NCBI GenBank assembly: GCA_964017195.1
Contig: OZ024890.1
Coordinates: 16,787,201-16,851,200, forward strand
Source of the DNA: Siderastrea radians
Taxonomy: Eukaryota; Cnidaria; Anthozoa; Scleractinia; Rhizangiidae
Direction of reading: 5' to 3'
DNA length: 64,000 bases
Shown here: positions 1 to 10,285 of the stretch, one piece after another
Layout: the number at the start of each line of letters is the position of its first letter
Numbering within the stretch: the stretch's first letter is position 1
Notes under the pieces: generated by a model
The model's database searches: none
Told to the model about the DNA's origin: nothing
Seen by the model: only the letters and a program-made list of their open reading frames with translations
Made by a program: the position numbers and the translations under genes

Positions 1-2304
1 CAACAGCCCATTCACTTCAAACCAACCAAATATGGCAGCTGACGACAGGTTCAGCTATAGATAACTCAGTACAAAAACAGAAATCAAACCTTTCCATTAT
101 AATATGTTAATGTCAAACATGTATTTTACCAACTGTTACTACAGTAAGGTACATGTATCAAATTAATTTATATAGAACGTTGAATGTCACAAGAACATTT
201 TGAATTGCATTCAATAACTATTCTAGAATTTGAAAATCTCTTAATGAAATGTGGTGATACCAATAATTTCCAAGATAATGTGTGCCAATTGGCAAAATGC
301 CATCCACAGTCAAGCTTAGTTCACCTTTTGCAACTTAAGGTGGCTTATGTCAGTTTTGAGAGGGTGAAATGTTAAATAATTCATCTATCTCTTAATACTG
401 TTTGTTACAGTGTACAACCATCATTTGCCACATTTGCACACTAAGAAAGCTAATAAACAACCAACAGCCTCACCTCATATTATTTCAGAAATCAGAAATT
501 GGCTCTGGCTCTTTTAAAATAAAAATCTCTATGTCATATGATGGTTGACAGTAAAAGAACAAATGATCTGAAAATTTTACAAGAGTTAAAAGTTGGGCTG
601 CTTCTCCATCTCAAAACTGTGGTAAGGCACCTAAAGCACTACAAGAACAAGCAACATGGACTTAAGTGATTACAACTTTCTGAACTGGGAAATAAATACA
701 CTACTGAATCTGCATAATTATGTTGCTTGTCCATAGGCTAAGTTATGCTACAAGTATGGACCAGCCTTTTGGCAGATAACATTGGTAGATAAAAGCTTAA
801 AATCAAACAAAAACAGCACTACCTTAACTGATGTTAAATATGGCATCCTGTTAAAATAGGAATTCCACTAACTCAACTTGAAAACTTCAGCATAATTATA
901 TAACATTAGTTGTAACAAACATATCACTGAAAATATGAACAAGGCATTCAAGTAAGCATGTATCAACATACAGTCTGACTACAGAAATTCTATAACCAAT
1001 TAAATTCACACCTACAAAAGAACCAAAATAGTGACAAACAATTTCTGTCAAAATTGGAACTCTGAAGTTCAAAACTAAGCAAACCATTTTCTTTTACGGC
1101 ATACCCGGGAGTGTTTTCTCAAGAGATTCTTAAGGCCACATTCCTCAATCCACCCCTTGGTTTTTTAGGGTCCTGTGGTTGTCAGTGTGACAGCAGTTAA
1201 TGACATCAAAAAAAATTATTGCAATCATTGGTTAAATTTACAACTTCAGAGTTCATGACAGGTGCTATTTGAAATTGTTGTATAAAATAAAACCTCACTT
1301 ATTGAATGTAAACATCTGGAAATATTCTATGCAGCTCAGACTAGGAGTAAGGGGCTTTCATTCATAAGTGCATGGGGGGGGAAGGGGAAGCTTATTAGCA
1401 GTAATAAATAAAAAAAAAGGCGAATTACAGGGGTGTGTGACATTTTTGCCAACCAAGGTTGAAGGGCTGGAAAATATTTGGAAGCCACTCCACTGCTTGT
1501 GTTCCTATGACTCCTAGTAAGATCAGCATAAGAAGAATGAGTGTGCTCATTCTCAGCCCTCACCTGCCATTCTCACTTTATTTATGTGTATGATTTTGGC
1601 TATGCTTGTGTTTCTTTTAAAACAAGGAAGAATTGTGAGGATATACACTGGACCTGCCTTGACAATTTTAGGGGTGGAGTGCATCGGTTCCATATTTGTA
1701 AAACTTAAAAACGTTATAATTACCACATTTTGGTCACTCAACCACCCCTTAACTTAAGTTCAAATAGGTAAGTATTGTGTTGCCGTAAGTTCATTTTGTC
1801 TTGCCCGTAAGTGTTGGGCCACCATAGAAAAGTGTATAGATATTAATTTCTTCTAAGACTTTCCATATAACAAATCAAAAAGGTAACTGTCTCTCCTGCA
1901 TCATATAAATGAAAGGGACATTAGATGGCCAATCTTTGCAGTTTGAGGCTAGGGTTGGAAAAAATAAGAGTGTTTGTGTAAGGAAAAAGGGGTGATGGCC
2001 TTAAGGTTTGAGTACACAATTAATAATTCTGAAATTAATAAAACCCATAAAAACAGTAACCTCAAACCATGCCCACCCATTCCTTAACTCCACTAGAATC
2101 AAGTTGACATTACAGCAATCTCATTCCCAGAAGCCACATAACCCTTACCCAGTAGAATGCGTAACAAGATGCTTTGGGATAAAGCAACCCACCATGACTG
2201 CCATAGCTGTAGACTTTATCCTAAAGTATCTAAATTCCCATTTTAATGCTGGATAGGGATGATGTGGGCGGGGAACAAGATTCGTCTAACAGATACTACT
2301 GCTT
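1..2304. other. Flank downstream of the host HECT gene, no gene recognised
   Basis: AT-rich sequence with only short open frames (up to about 80 codons) and no recognisable protein. It lies 3' of the host HECT gene, which reads leftwards and stops at 2305, so part of it is likely 3' UTR. I see no RNA gene and no clear transposon ends. Confidence 0.5.
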
Positions 2305-3524
2305 TCAGCGCATGGCAAATGTTTGCCCTTTGCAAAAAGCTAAGAGAAAAATATCTTTAAATTTCTCAAAACTTTGCATGTGACACACTGGAAAAGTTAT
2401 GGTGTGTCCACATGCCCCCACAGATGGATAGCATACACTGTGTTTAGGATTTCGCTTGAGACAGTCATGGTCAAACATGACAGTTATGCTGAAGTTTGAC
2501 TTGTTAATCTCTCTGTGCTTCTGTCCAGTAAGCCAGCCTAGTACTCCTGCTGGTGTCAGATCAGGACTGATCAATTCTTCTATCTCCTCACCATCAGGAG
2601 GGCCTTGCTGCAACACATTCAAATCATCTTCAGCTTTCCAAGCAATTGGTTCTGCATACCCAGTAATTCTTTCATCCTCCATGGTAAGTAGAAAGTCCTG
2701 AAAGTGATCCATGACTTGCTCTTCCGTGTGTCGATGAGAGGAACCTTCTACAGAATATTCAGGTGCCATCAAAGAAAACAGGTAGTTGGCATCCACCTTC
2801 TTCTGCTGCCCTATAACAAAAAGACTTCGAGTAACTTCAGGATATTTGGAAAGGATACCTGCCAACCCATAAAGTTCCAACCCCTTTTTGAATTCATTCA
2901 GACAAAGCATCCTTCGGCTCAACATACTGACAACAATTGAGGCAGTTATGGAGTCCAAGTGGGCTTCATCAACCACTCCTGTATACCCATGCTCAAATAT
3001 GGTGTCTTGGTGCTGTAGAACATCACTTTGTATTTGCTGCAGTAGCTCTTGTTCAGCTGAAGTCAGATGTCGTTCAGGACAGATACTTAAAAAGTCAATG
3101 TCACTCTCCAAAACCAAAGAATCATAAACACTTTCTGCTAGAAAGCATGGCGGTGGCCCTCCTTGAGCTAAGCTTGTTGCCACAATTTCTCCACATGCTC
3201 TAAAATTTCCATTCTGAACATCATTTGTGGAGTGTATTGGGCTCCCATTGGGAAAGAATTTTTCTGCAATAGCTTCAACTGTTGTGGCGAGAAACTCCTT
3301 GGACAAAGCACCAGAATCTATTCCGTCTTCTCCAACAAACTTGATTCTTACTTCATGATCAGGAGAGATTTTGCGTGTTTCTCGACGCCAAAGGTGAAGA
3401 ACTCTCTCTAATGGTGTACCTCTTCTTATTACAAGAAATAAGGACCCCTTATCTTTAATAACCTTCTCTTCAAGTGCATTTAATACCCCAGCTTCATCAT
3501 TTATAGTTGAATAATTGGCATGGT
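2305..3524 (-). CDS. Host HECT-type E3 ubiquitin ligase, C-terminal part (HECT domain), cut off from its 5' exons by the Polinton
   Basis: This encodes about 405 residues of a HECT domain, the catalytic module that accepts ubiquitin from an E2 on a cysteine and passes it to a substrate. The N-lobe is visible (RETRKISPDHEVRIKFVGED, GIDSGALSKEFL) and the last 70 residues carry the C-lobe pattern, with the likely catalytic cysteine in SVGACGHTITFPV about 38 residues from the end. The architecture resembles the G2E3-like HECT genes that are multicopy in cnidarians and fish (family knowledge). The open frame runs a few codons into the element's terminal repeat, so the first ATG (3543) is element-derived and not the native start. 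The native upstream coding sequence is at 27538-28439 and 28633-28775. Across the insertion the frame is preserved once one 6-bp duplication is removed. As it stands the gene is split by 24 kb. Confidence 0.8.
3519..3524. repeat. Left target-site duplication, CATGGT
   Basis: Six bases directly outside the left element end. They match CATGAT at 27538-27543, outside the right end, with one difference. Polintons characteristically make 6-bp duplications. On the host coding strand the difference falls in the third position of an Asn codon and is synonymous. Confidence 0.85.
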
Positions 3525-3922
3525 AGTAGTAAAGGGGGCTCATAGGGCTACCAATGCTGGCTTCTGATTGGTTCTCGTGGTTGCTAACCGGAAATGCAAC
3601 CGCTGACCGATGGTTGCTAAGGGGATGGCGGGCTCAACCGGAAATGACGTCACCGGGAAGTCACGTGGTTTAGGAAACCGCTGATCGGTGGTAAAAAGGG
3701 GATCGCGGGCTCATGGAACCGGAAGTCATGTGATTTGGAAGGGAAACCGCCGACCAGGGGTAAAAAGGGATCGCGGGCTCAGACAACCGGAAGTCACGTG
3801 GTTTGGAAGGAGAAACCGCTGACCAGTCGAAAAAAGGGATCGTGGGCTCAAGGGGAAGTAAAACTGCGGAGAAAACGCGGGCGCAAAGTCCAAAGTCCAA
3901 AGTCCAACCGGGGCGGCGGGGG
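3525..3922 (+). repeat. Left terminal inverted repeat with internal ~68-bp tandem units
   Basis: The outer ~115 bp matches the reverse complement of 27423-27537 almost base for base. Inside, a unit ending GGGCTCA recurs at 3630, 3707, 3775 and 3844 (spacing 77, 68, 69 bp). Each unit has CCGGAAGT, a CACGTG- or CATGTG-like word and AACCGC. A TGACGTCA palindrome lies near 3643. The repeat ends in GGCGGGGGT at about 3922. Confidence 0.9.
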
Positions 3923-4875
3923 TGATCGTTGAGTCAAAGAAAAAGACACGGTGATGTTGTTAAAAATATGTTTTTAATGGAAGCCATTTAATGAAGAGGC
4001 AAGCAATACCAAGGACTTGGCGCACTCTTAGGAAAGGAGTCACTTGTATCCCATTTAATGATAATCCATGGCATGCAGATGATGAGAGTTCCATTCGACC
4101 GGAAACCAAGACCGGATGGTACAAAACCAAGAAAGGAAAGACGAGTGCATGGTATTGGAGGATTGGACGACTCCCAAGTCGACAATCAAGCAAGCAAGCA
4201 AGCAAGCAAGCAGCCACAGATGGAGGGTTCCTTTATGGGGATGTTTCAGGTTGCCGACAATCCTTTTGCGAAATGATGAGTGTTCCATTTGATGAATTCC
4301 TTTTGACAATATGGGTATTCCTATTAGTTCCTATTTTAATATGAGTGTTCCATTTTGATATGAGTGTTCCATTTTGATGAGTATTCCTTTTGATAATATG
4401 AGTATTCCATTTTGATGAGTGTTCCTATTTTAATATGAGTGTTCCATTTTGATATGAGTGTTCCATTTTGATGAGTATTCCTTTTGATAATATGAGTGTT
4501 CCTATTTTAATATGAGTGTTCCATTTTGATGAGTGTTCCATTTTTGATGAGTTCCTTTTGATAATATGAGAAGCAAGCAAATCCTTTTGATGAACATCAA
4601 GGTGACTGCATGGCCTTTCACCCAGACGATACGTCTTCGTTGTCAACGACCATTTGATGAATTCCTTTTGACAATTTGATAATACGATGTTTCCTTTTCA
4701 TAATACGAGTTCCTATTCCAGTACTTCCAGTAGGAGGTATCCTTACCGAGGTAATTACCCAAGGTGGGGAACAGAACTATGACAAGATCCAAAAGAATCC
4801 CGGCCTATTCATTTTTACCAAACTCATGTTGATGTGATGTCTCAGAAGACAAGATAAGTACGACTTGGCGTACTC
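3923..4875. other. Region between left TIR and PolB stop; contains a partial copy of the PolB 3' end
   Basis: No gene recognised. About 40 bp at 4013-4051 (ACTTGGCGCACTCTTAGGAA and following) resembles the PolB 3' end at 4862-4901, an imperfect tandem duplicate. A (GCAA)n-like tract lies at 4187-4212. The remainder is the minisatellite described separately and low-complexity DNA that probably forms the PolB 3' UTR. Confidence 0.5.
4268..4560 (+). repeat. Minisatellite of ~19-bp units (ATGAGTGTTCCATTTTGAT type)
   Basis: Degenerate head-to-tail copies of a unit reading ATGAGTGTTCC followed by ATTTTGAT, with variants TATTTTAAT and CTTTTGATAAT. It lies 3' of PolB and has no credible coding content. 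Confidence 0.8.
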
Positions 4876-7800
4876 TTAGGAAAGAAGTCCCTTGTATCCA
4901 TAGGGGTAGGTTTGGAACGTAACAGGATCCACGACTCTCTTGTCGTACACCAATTGGTACCATTTGTACTCGGGGAAGGTGTAGAGCTGATAGGTTTTGG
5001 GATTCTGGACAATCTGGTGGGTTTTGACGACTTGGGTCTGACGCGGGTGCTTTTGAGGCTTTTGGATTTCGTCGAGGACGTTTTGGCGCATGACATTGTA
5101 ATTCAATTGGCTCTTGCCTTCGCTGTTGAGGCGGAACCCCCGCACCTTGCATTCCACTTTGCCTTTCTTTGTGGTGTACCCATAGTTTTTGGGACCAGCC
5201 GACACGAATTCCACGATGTAGTCGTCAGAGACTAATTCACTCGTAAACTCGCCGAGGTAGTTACCCAAGGTGGGGTTGGGTTGCCCTTCGTCTTGCAGGA
5301 AGATGATGGAGTCCGTGTCGTAGTACAAGACACGTTGCCCCAATTGTTCCAGGGCGGCATAGAGTCGAAGCCGGGCCCAACAGGTGGTGAAACAGGCGAC
5401 GAAGATGTTAAGGTTGGGTGACACGGGGATGTCCTCTTCTTGATGTTGGTAATGGACCTCCACCAAATGGTTGTTTACAACGGAGACGTGTCGTACGTCC
5501 AGGGTATCCGTATCCAAGAAACGGTGGAAAGCTTGAGGGTCCTCAAAGGTTTGGAGTTGGGTTTTGTTGGGGCGTTGTCCAAACTTGCCCCACATGGAAT
5601 TGAGCATCATTTTGGCCAGGGTGCGGAGCCCTTTATTCTCCTCGATTTTGTCGTACTCCAACTGGATGCCTTCCTGCTCGAAGTACGTTTGGATGTAGGC
5701 CTGTTTTTCTTCTTCGGTGTTGACTCCTTGGGGCCACCCACTGGCTTCTTGCTTGATTTTCAACCACGTGTTGACGTAGTCTTTGAACAGGCCTTCACAG
5801 GTCTCGTCAAAATGCCAGACCTCGTAGATGTACTGGACTTGGTACCCGAGCTCGACGGCTTTGGACAATTCCGGGGTGCACCATGTCCCCGTCAGGATAC
5901 GTTCCTCGTCCGTATGGTCGCATTCGGCGGATCTTTCCCAGGGACGTTTGGGCATTTCGTTTTGCACACACGTTGCACAGAGGGGAAACAGGAGTTTGCC
6001 GTCATGGCGGTAAGGCAGGACAGGATGGTAGAGCTCACGCGGAGGCAAGATTTGACATTGGATGAGACCAAAGTACTGATGGATGTCGGTGTGACCCGGG
6101 GTGGAGATGAATGAAGGATGTCCTTTAGGGTAGACACAGGTTTCGTTGACCCATGGGTACAAAGAGGTGACATCGATGTAATGGATCTTTTGACTGGGGG
6201 TGACATGATGGTACAACTTGACGGCATTGGTACGACCTCCACAGAACGCGTCGCGTGGATTCAAGGGTGCTGTGAATTGAAGATGGGCCACAAACGTACG
6301 GATATCAGAGGAGGTGTCTTTGAGACGAGCCCATTCACATTCCCGCATTTGGACTACCGTGTACCCTTGCTCTTTTAACCGTTGGATCTTTTGTTGGGTG
6401 GTCTCGTAGACATCTTGCATGGTCCGATCAAAGTGGCGTACATGAATTTCGTGGCGGTTCGGATAACAGGTCGGGCATCCATGGGTGAAACACCCTTGAA
6501 ATTCGTACACGGTCCGGGTGTCGTGGCAGTAACCATCCACGAAGCCAACGGTCGGGATGCAAACTTCGCCGGCATTGCCAGCATGTTGAACGTTCTGTTG
6601 TTGGCTACACCAGGTGAGCCATTCCATGGCTACTCGGGATTGGTTGATGGTGTTGCGCCAACCACGGACGGGTTCACTGGCGATGCTGTTGGGGATCATA
6701 CGGTTCATGCGTAAGTCCCGGTTGCAGGCAGAAGCAATGGTGATATGATCAAAAGGGTCGAAGCCCGTCAGGGTTTCAAACAAGCGTTTGAACGTCAGAC
6801 ACCCTTGTTTCAAGAGGCGTACATCCGATTTGCAGTAAGCCACCAATTCGTGTTGAAAGTCAAACACTTTGTCGCGTTGCTGTTGATGCCACGTTTCCAA
6901 GGCTTGCTTGCCTTCGGGAGACATGGTTTCAGGCATGTAGTAATCGAGGGCTGGCACGGGTCCCACGTACGTTTGGTGGTCGGGGTGGTTGAACTTGTGC
7001 GGGAAGTACCCTTTGCAGAGTTCTGTCAAGCCAAAGGTTTTGGGAAAGGCGGACAAAGGCATCTGGAAAAAACTCAATGAATCGATGAAACGAAGGCGAT
7101 CGTGTTTCACTTCCAAGAGTTTACACCCGTTCCGGAGCTGCTCGACCAAACGGTTGTCGCCATAGTATTGATGAAGGACAAAGTAGCCATCATACCCTTG
7201 GAAGTTATGAGCGAGTACATTGACTTGTCTTGTGTCATTGAGTGTTAAGGTATCTAACCATTCCAGAAAATCTCGGACGCAATGGTTGCCGTGGAAACAC
7301 ATGGGTTGATCGTCGTCTTCGGTTTCGGCCACGACGAGATTGGCGATGTGTTGTTCCTGGGGTTGCATTGCTTCAATATCAAAAAACACATGCAAAGGGG
7401 GCAGCTCGTCCTCCTCCGGGACGGTTTCAGGCTCCGCGGCGGCTGCTCCTCGTTTGGCGCGAGGGCCTCCTTGCTGTTTCCTCTTTCTCTTCTTCTTGGC
7501 TTGAGGTTTGGGGGCTGTTTGAATAAAACAACGATGAGTTTCCCCGTCCACGTACTCGTGGCAGGAGGGACAATCGATATACCCGCATTGATGCTTTTCA
7601 ATCTTGTCTAATCCGACGTTCTGTTTACGACAGGCTGGACAGCGACGACGTTGAGAACAGATGGTGGCCTGGGGGTTGCTGGCGGGTTTGCCGGTCGGAT
7701 CCTTGACGAGATGCATTTGGAAACACGTGTCTCCGAAAAAGTCTCGATGACATTGTTGGCACCGTCGGGTGGCTTTCTGGCCTCGAGGATAGGCTGCCTG

Positions 7801-8895
7801 GAAATCAGGACACTCTTTTTGACGACAGGCCCCGCATTGCTTTTTCTTGTGGCATCGATGATGTCCCTCGGTGTTGTAGGGTTTCCAACAATGGGCACAG
7901 ACGTAACTGGACCCGAAAAACCCGGGTAGACGGGTAATGACATCGTATTGGCCTTGGTGATGCAACAGGATCAATGGTTTGTCTTGAGTGCCTCCAAAGG
8001 TCGTGATGTGATAGGAGCGATGAGCATCGACCAACAGGATCTGGTAACCGGCCAGGGAGGGGGCTTTGCTGAAGGCCGTCAACGCCTCGTAGCCGCAAGG
8101 GCCCAACGGCACCTTGGCTTCATGGTGGAGGTCCAGAGCTAGGGTTCGCTGCAGCGGGCCCTTCCCCACGCGAATGCTGTTCCATTTTGGGTGGTGGTCC
8201 CCTCTGGCCTTGGCGACCACAAGGGCTCTGGCACAGCAGAGTTCATCGTCATTTTGGATGCGGATGACCGAGTGTTTCTTGGTCGTTAACATGTCCATGG
8301 TAGGATGGCCGGGTTTACCACGCCGCGGTCTGCCGGTTCCTTGAGGGGCATGATGAACTTGCGTAATGGACAATTGAAAGGAATCGTCCATTTCAAATTG
8401 TTCGTTGCTGTTCAAGGCTTGAGCCAAGCGATCGAAGAGGGCTGCCACACGGTCCCCGCCTTCACGCCATTCACCCGCCCGTAATCCCCAGCCCTGGAGC
8501 CTATTGGATCCGATGGTAAAGTAAAGGCGATCTTGATCGTGGAGGTCAGGCGTGGTGGTTAACACTTGATTCACCGCTCGACGTAAACCCTCTTGGAGAG
8601 CTTCCGTGATGTTTTGATCTGGAATCAAGTTCCCCCTTTGACGTAAACGGGTATTGAAATGTCGTTCACGCACTCCCATTCGGCGACTCGTCCGATCGAC
8701 AAAGGGTTGGAGTTCAAAGTCAAAGGTTCCGATTGAGGTATCCAACCCTCCTGCTCCACTTTGTTGAAGGAGACGCGTTTGAAAGGCATGTTGTCGTTCC
8801 AAATGGTCCAACATGTCATGATAGTCTGCTTCATCATCACTAGACAGCTGTAGTCCGAGTAATTGGAGGGCCTCGTGTTCTGGCTGCGAGGCCAT
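4876..8895 (-). CDS. polB: Protein-primed family B DNA polymerase (pPolB)
   Basis: A 1339-residue replicase. Exonuclease motifs are visible: Exo I FFDIEA (D506, E508), Exo II HNFQGYD (N564, D569) and Exo III YCKSD (Y687, D691). Polymerase motif A is DVTSLYP (D908), motif B KMMLNSMWGKFGQ (K1095) and motif C YYDTDS (D1193, D1195). Residues about 330-480 hold a long run of CxxC/CxxH pairs, the multi-zinc region common in Polinton polymerases; the N-terminus is where a priming or terminal-protein domain is expected, but I cannot identify one. All catalytic residues are present and the frame is intact. The ATG at 8895 lies 34 nt downstream of a minus-strand TATA box (8929-8936) and diverges from the gene at 9124. 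It acts with the terminal repeats in replication of the linear element genome (family knowledge). Confidence 0.97.
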   Translation of the reverse strand: MASQPEHEALQLLGLQLSSDDEADYHDMLDHLERQHAFQTRLLQQSGAGGLDTSIGTFDFELQPFVDRTSRRMGVRERHFNTRLRQRGNLIPDQNITEALQEGLRRAVNQVLTTTPDLHDQDRLYFTIGSNRLQGWGLRAGEWREGGDRVAALFDRLAQALNSNEQFEMDDSFQLSITQVHHAPQGTGRPRRGKPGHPTMDMLTTKKHSVIRIQNDDELCCARALVVAKARGDHHPKWNSIRVGKGPLQRTLALDLHHEAKVPLGPCGYEALTAFSKAPSLAGYQILLVDAHRSYHITTFGGTQDKPLILLHHQGQYDVITRLPGFFGSSYVCAHCWKPYNTEGHHRCHKKKQCGACRQKECPDFQAAYPRGQKATRRCQQCHRDFFGDTCFQMHLVKDPTGKPASNPQATICSQRRRCPACRKQNVGLDKIEKHQCGYIDCPSCHEYVDGETHRCFIQTAPKPQAKKKRKRKQQGGPRAKRGAAAAEPETVPEEDELPPLHVFFDIEAMQPQEQHIANLVVAETEDDDQPMCFHGNHCVRDFLEWLDTLTLNDTRQVNVLAHNFQGYDGYFVLHQYYGDNRLVEQLRNGCKLLEVKHDRLRFIDSLSFFQMPLSAFPKTFGLTELCKGYFPHKFNHPDHQTYVGPVPALDYYMPETMSPEGKQALETWHQQQRDKVFDFQHELVAYCKSDVRLLKQGCLTFKRLFETLTGFDPFDHITIASACNRDLRMNRMIPNSIASEPVRGWRNTINQSRVAMEWLTWCSQQQNVQHAGNAGEVCIPTVGFVDGYCHDTRTVYEFQGCFTHGCPTCYPNRHEIHVRHFDRTMQDVYETTQQKIQRLKEQGYTVVQMRECEWARLKDTSSDIRTFVAHLQFTAPLNPRDAFCGGRTNAVKLYHHVTPSQKIHYIDVTSLYPWVNETCVYPKGHPSFISTPGHTDIHQYFGLIQCQILPPRELYHPVLPYRHDGKLLFPLCATCVQNEMPKRPWERSAECDHTDEERILTGTWCTPELSKAVELGYQVQYIYEVWHFDETCEGLFKDYVNTWLKIKQEASGWPQGVNTEEEKQAYIQTYFEQEGIQLEYDKIEENKGLRTLAKMMLNSMWGKFGQRPNKTQLQTFEDPQAFHRFLDTDTLDVRHVSVVNNHLVEVHYQHQEEDIPVSPNLNIFVACFTTCWARLRLYAALEQLGQRVLYYDTDSIIFLQDEGQPNPTLGNYLGEFTSELVSDDYIVEFVSAGPKNYGYTTKKGKVECKVRGFRLNSEGKSQLNYNVMRQNVLDEIQKPQKHPRQTQVVKTHQIVQNPKTYQLYTFPEYKWYQLVYDKRVVDPVTFQTYPYGYKGLLS

Positions 8896-8928
8896 GATCA
8901 GATGAACTCACTGACGGTCGGGGCTCTG

Positions 8929-8936
8929 TTTTTATA
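8929..8936 (-). promoter_or_regulatory. TATA box for polB (TATAAAAA)
   Basis: Minus-strand TATAAAAA starts 41 bp upstream of the polymerase ATG. Confidence 0.7.
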
Positions 8937-9085
8937 GAGAACAAAAAGGTCCCGTGGGAGGGGAAGGAACCAATCACCAAGCAGGGCCCACGGGGCCTCT
9001 GGGAGGGGTGGGACGGGGTGGGGGGACCCCCCTCCCCCCTCCCTAGTTTGGACCCATGAGACTTTGCAGGGAACAAATAAGACAC

Positions 9086-9093
9086 TATAAAAG
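9086..9093 (+). promoter_or_regulatory. TATA box for the 9124 gene (TATAAAAG)
   Basis: Plus-strand TATAAAAG, 31 bp before the ATG at 9124. Confidence 0.65.
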
Positions 9094-9123
9094 AAATCGA
9101 ATCTCGAGGTGAGTCATCTCAAG

Positions 9124-9519
9124 ATGGAGGTTGCTCATGAAAAGCTGTTAAAAGCCTTTGAAGAATTCGAGGAGCATTTAGAAGTGGAGGAGATTTTAGA
9201 GAAAGTCAAGGCGGAGTTGGTGCTCGACTCAAGTGTCACAGCCTTTGGAGAAAAGTTAAAGGAGAGGGAGCAGCTCAAACAGGCAGCTCAGGCAACCCGG
9301 ACAGCACGAGCCACCCGCTTCCACCCCCTGTGCTACCCTCAACACACCTGCGACTGGTTTGTGGAGGGGTTGGATTTCTGTTGTGATTACTGGAGGTACG
9401 AATTTAAACGGCCAGACACGCCTCCGCCAGTACCGCCACCCTCTCCCGATGTCGACCGAAAGAGAGTTGCACCCCCGCAGAGCCCCCGTGAAGTACCACG
9501 AAAGCGACGACGACGCTGA
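9124..9519 (+). CDS. Small acidic/basic protein of unknown function, possible early regulator
   Basis: 131 residues from the first ATG downstream of the TATA box (a GTG at 9109 extends the frame but is an unlikely start). Residues 1-60 are charged and helical, likely a coiled coil (KLLKAFEEFEEHLEVEEI). The middle has a Cys/Trp/His cluster (FHPLCYPQHTCDWFVEG, FCCDYW) that could bind a metal. A proline stretch (DTPPPVPPPSPD) follows, and the protein ends in a strong nuclear localisation signal (PRKRRRR). The last 71 nt overlap the start of the next gene in another frame. I do not recognise the family. The position, next to polB on a divergent promoter, is where early or oncoid-like genes lie in related viruses, but I see no clear LxCxE motif. 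Confidence 0.7.
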   Translation: MEVAHEKLLKAFEEFEEHLEVEEILEKVKAELVLDSSVTAFGEKLKEREQLKQAAQATRTARATRFHPLCYPQHTCDWFVEGLDFCCDYWRYEFKRPDTPPPVPPPSPDVDRKRVAPPQSPREVPRKRRRR

Positions 9520-10285
9520 CGCCCCCAAACGGACAGCCCTCCGAGCGGTCCAAAGAGCCCGGCGGGCGGAGGCCGGCAGGCGCTACCGGGCAACGCATCG
9601 AGCCCGGCGGGCGGAGATCCAAAAGCGTTACCGGGCAAGGCATCGAGAGCGTTTGTTGGAGGCCCAAAAGCGTTACAGAGAACAACATCGAGACCTCATA
9701 AGGGAGAAAAACAAGCGCTACTGGAAAGCCAATCAGGAACGGCTCCTGGCGCGTCAGCAACGATATCGAGAGAGCCATCGAGAGGAGTTGAGAGAGAAAC
9801 AGAGGCAGCGTGATGCCCGTCGTCGGGAGCTGTTGAGGGAGCAAAACAGGATTCGTCGAGCCCGTTTTCGGGAGAAAGAGAGAATGAAGAAGTTGATGAC
9901 GTTAACCATCCCCCTGACGGATTGTCGGAAATCCATGTCTGTGACGGAATATGTGAAAGCCTTTTGTGACTCGCTGGACTCTGTGGATACGAACGTACCG
10001 CCCGCGGAGTCCTTTCTTCAAATTCTTGAGGAGGAGGAGGAGTGTCCTACGCTACTTGATTTGCATTCGGGGACCATGCAAGTCAGCGAACCCTCTGACT
10101 GTGACCATCTTTCGTTTTTGCAGGATTTATTGTCACCCGACGAGTGGGAGCAGGTCATGGACGATGTCCAGGAGTCTGTCTTTGATCTGGAGGCCTTCGT
10201 GACCCCTCAAGGTATCAATGATTGGTTGGAGGACATGACGTCATCCGACGAGGGCGTCGATTTGATGTATGATTTAGTGTCTTAA
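9449..10285 (+). CDS. Basic-repeat protein with acidic C-terminal tail, candidate transcription regulator
   Basis: 278 residues from ATG 9449; the frame is open further upstream to 9359 but without an ATG. Five consecutive ~15-residue repeats, each starting [KRQ]RY(R/W) and carrying H/N-R/Q and ERL/REL (RRYRATHRARRAEIQ, KRYRARHRERLLEAQ, KRYREQHRDLIREKN and so on), make a long Arg/Lys-rich helix of residues about 55-150, suited to binding nucleic acid. Residues 180-278 are strongly acidic with hydrophobic clusters (SFLQILEEEEECPTLLDL, SVFDLEAFV, DWLEDM, LMYDLV), like activation domains. The first 71 nt overlap the preceding gene, so leaky scanning, reinitiation or splicing must provide access. 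The regulator role is inference from composition and context. Confidence 0.75.
   Translation: MSTERELHPRRAPVKYHESDDDADAPKRTALRAVQRARRAEAGRRYRATHRARRAEIQKRYRARHRERLLEAQKRYREQHRDLIREKNKRYWKANQERLLARQQRYRESHREELREKQRQRDARRRELLREQNRIRRARFREKERMKKLMTLTIPLTDCRKSMSVTEYVKAFCDSLDSVDTNVPPAESFLQILEEEEECPTLLDLHSGTMQVSEPSDCDHLSFLQDLLSPDEWEQVMDDVQESVFDLEAFVTPQGINDWLEDMTSSDEGVDLMYDLVS

Larger units (their letters stand above)
8896..9123. promoter_or_regulatory. Divergent promoter region between polB and the 9124 gene
   Basis: Non-coding gap with a TATA box facing each way (8929-8936 minus, 9086-9093 plus) and a GC-rich core at 9003-9044 with GGGGGGACCCCCC followed by C-rich runs. The stretch 8929-9070 is an inverted homologue of 25075-25208, the second divergent promoter. 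It could also be a binding platform for a viral regulator or a replication element. Confidence 0.7.

Noticed and set aside
3991..4344. 117-codon plus-strand frame
   Set aside because: Spans a (GCAA)n tract and the duplicated polB fragment; composition not protein-like.
5440..6114. 224-codon plus-strand frame
   Set aside because: Antisense to the polymerase gene, with no recognisable domain; GC-rich coding DNA readily leaves such frames.
9124..9519. LxCxE-type Rb-binding oncoprotein
   Set aside because: No LxCxE motif is present; the Cys/Trp cluster does not match small T or E7 spacing.
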